Made by a program: the position numbers and the translations under genes. This document shows, one piece after another, positions 63,376 through 64,000 of a stretch of 64,000 nt of DNA. The first letter of the stretch is position 1; each line of letters starts with the position of its first letter. The notes below the pieces were generated by a model. It did no database searches and was not told the origin of the DNA. It was given only the letters and a program-made list of their open reading frames with translations. This DNA comes from Tateyamaria omphalii. GTDB taxonomy: Bacteria > Pseudomonadota > Alphaproteobacteria > Rhodobacterales > Rhodobacteraceae. Location: the NCBI RefSeq assembly GCF_019802125.1, contig NZ_JAHVHT010000001.1:1612001-1676000 (forward strand), in the 5' to 3' direction.

Positions 63376-63462
63376 TCAGGCAAACACAATCGCCGTCCCA
63401 ATTGCAAAGACCATCGCGGCAAAACCAACCGCCGCGATAATCCAGACGAGGCGCGTCAGCAA
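63376..63462 (-). CDS. Possible single-helix small membrane protein
   Basis: A 28-codon frame whose product would be one membrane helix (LTRLVWIIAAVGFAAMVFAI and a short end). It would begin at a TTG within the last codons of the DUF2892 gene. The start codon and its ribosome binding site are weak, so this is only a possibility. Confidence 0.25.
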   Translation of the reverse strand: MLTRLVWIIAAVGFAAMVFAIGTAIVFA

Positions 63463-63644
63463 TCCTGGCACGTCTTCAAGCCAAACACCCGGTAGATCGG
63501 GCAGAAATTGACAAAGGCGGTACCGACAAAGATCGCACCGACAAAGCCCCAGGCACCGATGGTGCCAAGCGCTGCCAGCACGATCAGAAGGGCGCCGATG
63601 ACAAAACGGGCGATACGGTCAATCTGTCCAAGGTTGCGGGTCAT
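63456..63644 (-). CDS. DUF2892 (YgaP-type) inner-membrane protein
   Basis: A 62-residue protein with two membrane helices and the DUF2892 signature: NLGQIDRIARFVIGALLI at the start, NFCPIYRVFGLKTC at the end. The domain is common in sulfur-related and rhodanese-linked membrane proteins. It follows a Crp/Fnr regulator gene by 68 bases on the same strand, a frequent pairing in Rhodobacteraceae, and may be its target. Confidence 0.87.
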   Translation of the reverse strand: MTRNLGQIDRIARFVIGALLIVLAALGTIGAWGFVGAIFVGTAFVNFCPIYRVFGLKTCQDC

Positions 63645-63702
63645 GTGAAGCTCTCCGGTTTGCGGTTACAGACTCACCGTGCCCTGCCTCGCGCTGCGCG
63701 TC

Positions 63703-63717
63703 TGTGACTCCGTCACA
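63703..63717. promoter_or_regulatory. Inverted repeat at the end of the Crp/Fnr gene
   Basis: TGTGAC (63703-63708) and GTCACA (63712-63717) are perfectly complementary around TCC. The repeat spans the regulator stop codon and lies upstream of the DUF2892 gene. TGTGA half-sites are typical of Crp-family targets, but the spacing is shorter than the usual N6. Confidence 0.35.
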
Positions 63718-64000
63718 CGCCGTCCTGCGCACCGTGCGCCTCCAGCGCGGCCGCATTCAGAACGGTGATCGTCCCACGCTCCACCGCAATCCAGCCCTGT
63801 CGCTCAAATGACTTGAGGGTCCGCGACACCACCTCGCGCGCCGTCCCCAACTCCTGCGCAATGTCCTGCTGGGTCCGCGAGACCGTGGCCGGTTGCCCAC
63901 TCAACCACCGCGCCAGCTTCAGATCGGTGCGGTGCAAGAGCAGCGCATCAATCACATCCGTCAATTCGCCCACCCGCTGGGCAAAGCCGCGAAACACCAG
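63713..64000 (-). CDS. Crp/Fnr-family transcriptional regulator, N-terminus missing
   Basis: The window holds only the C-terminal 95 codons; the frame continues past the edge. The visible part is the end of the dimerisation helix (VGELTDVIDALLLHRTDLKLARWL) and the winged helix-turn-helix (QQDIAQELGTAREVVSRTLKSFERQG). The ligand-binding part cannot be seen, so haem, iron-sulfur or cyclic-nucleotide sensing is open. It lies just upstream of the DUF2892 gene. Confidence 0.88.
   Translation of the reverse strand: MVFRGFAQRVGELTDVIDALLLHRTDLKLARWLSGQPATVSRTQQDIAQELGTAREVVSRTLKSFERQGWIAVERGTITVLNAAALEAHGAQDGV

Noticed and set aside
1-64000. CRISPR arrays, tRNA or rRNA genes, insertion sequences
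   Set aside because: No regularly spaced direct repeats, no cloverleaf-like sequence and no transposase-like frame was noticed on either strand. A tRNA scan would be needed to exclude a missed tRNA.

Overview
The window looks like a chromosomal segment of an alphaproteobacterium of the family Rhodobacteraceae (Roseobacter-type). The reasons are the high GC content, a complete Rhodobacter-type gene transfer agent (GTA) cluster, the PdhA / lipoyl-PdhB / PdhC gene arrangement, a thiosulfate-oxidising sox cluster with soxCD and soxEF, and a short-pathway 5-aminolevulinate synthase. Assignments rest on reading motifs and gene order; no database search was run. No rRNA, tRNA, CRISPR array or insertion sequence was recognised.

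Layout. 1-11.9 kb is housekeeping: a truncated AsmA/YhdP-like protein, a Bcp peroxiredoxin, a low-GC patch with an SH3-repeat protein, a DUF455 ferritin-like protein, an M23 peptidase-bactofilin pair, an MFS exporter, two tandem cyclophilins, pgk, a short-chain dehydrogenase and an FtsB-like protein. 12.0-15.7 kb is the pyruvate dehydrogenase operon pdhA-pdhB-pdhC, with an operator-like palindrome in front. cysE follows on the other strand. 16.7-30.8 kb, on the minus strand, is an apparently complete GTA cluster g1-g15 (terminase, portal, protease, capsid, connector, tail, hub, peptidase, megatron). It has a near-consensus promoter, an inverted repeat over the -10 and a CtrA-type box upstream. 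31.1-37.1 kb, minus strand, holds fatty-acid synthesis genes fabD, fabG, acpP and fabF with mltG and small accessory genes.

37.2-39.8 kb carries a cytochrome b561-YceI fusion, a free YceI and a small membrane protein. 40.1-41.3 kb is rpsF-rpsR-rplI. Then come a DUF4329 lipoprotein, a RidA-like protein and the trigger factor gene. 44.2-49.7 kb is a signalling block: single-domain response regulator, CheB-CheR-PAS fusion, histidine kinase, second response regulator. 49.7-61.6 kb is the sox cluster: soxT, soxR and soxS on the minus strand, diverging from soxV-W-X-Y-Z-A-B-C-D-E-F. It is followed directly by a DUF302 gene and hemA. The window ends with a small DUF2892 membrane protein and a truncated Crp/Fnr regulator.

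How the parts work together: SoxXA, YZ, B and CD oxidise thiosulfate in the periplasm. SoxV, SoxW and SoxS supply reductant, SoxT probably moves sulfur compounds, SoxR represses, and SoxEF is an accessory flavocytochrome c. The sox cytochromes here carry at least seven haem sites, so the adjoining hemA may help supply haem. The GTA genes make a small tailed particle that packages host DNA. The most interesting non-genic signals are the GTA promoter region, the two candidate SoxR operators, the pdh palindrome, and a repeated 16-bp palindrome, one copy of which lies inside the signal peptide of a cyclophilin gene.
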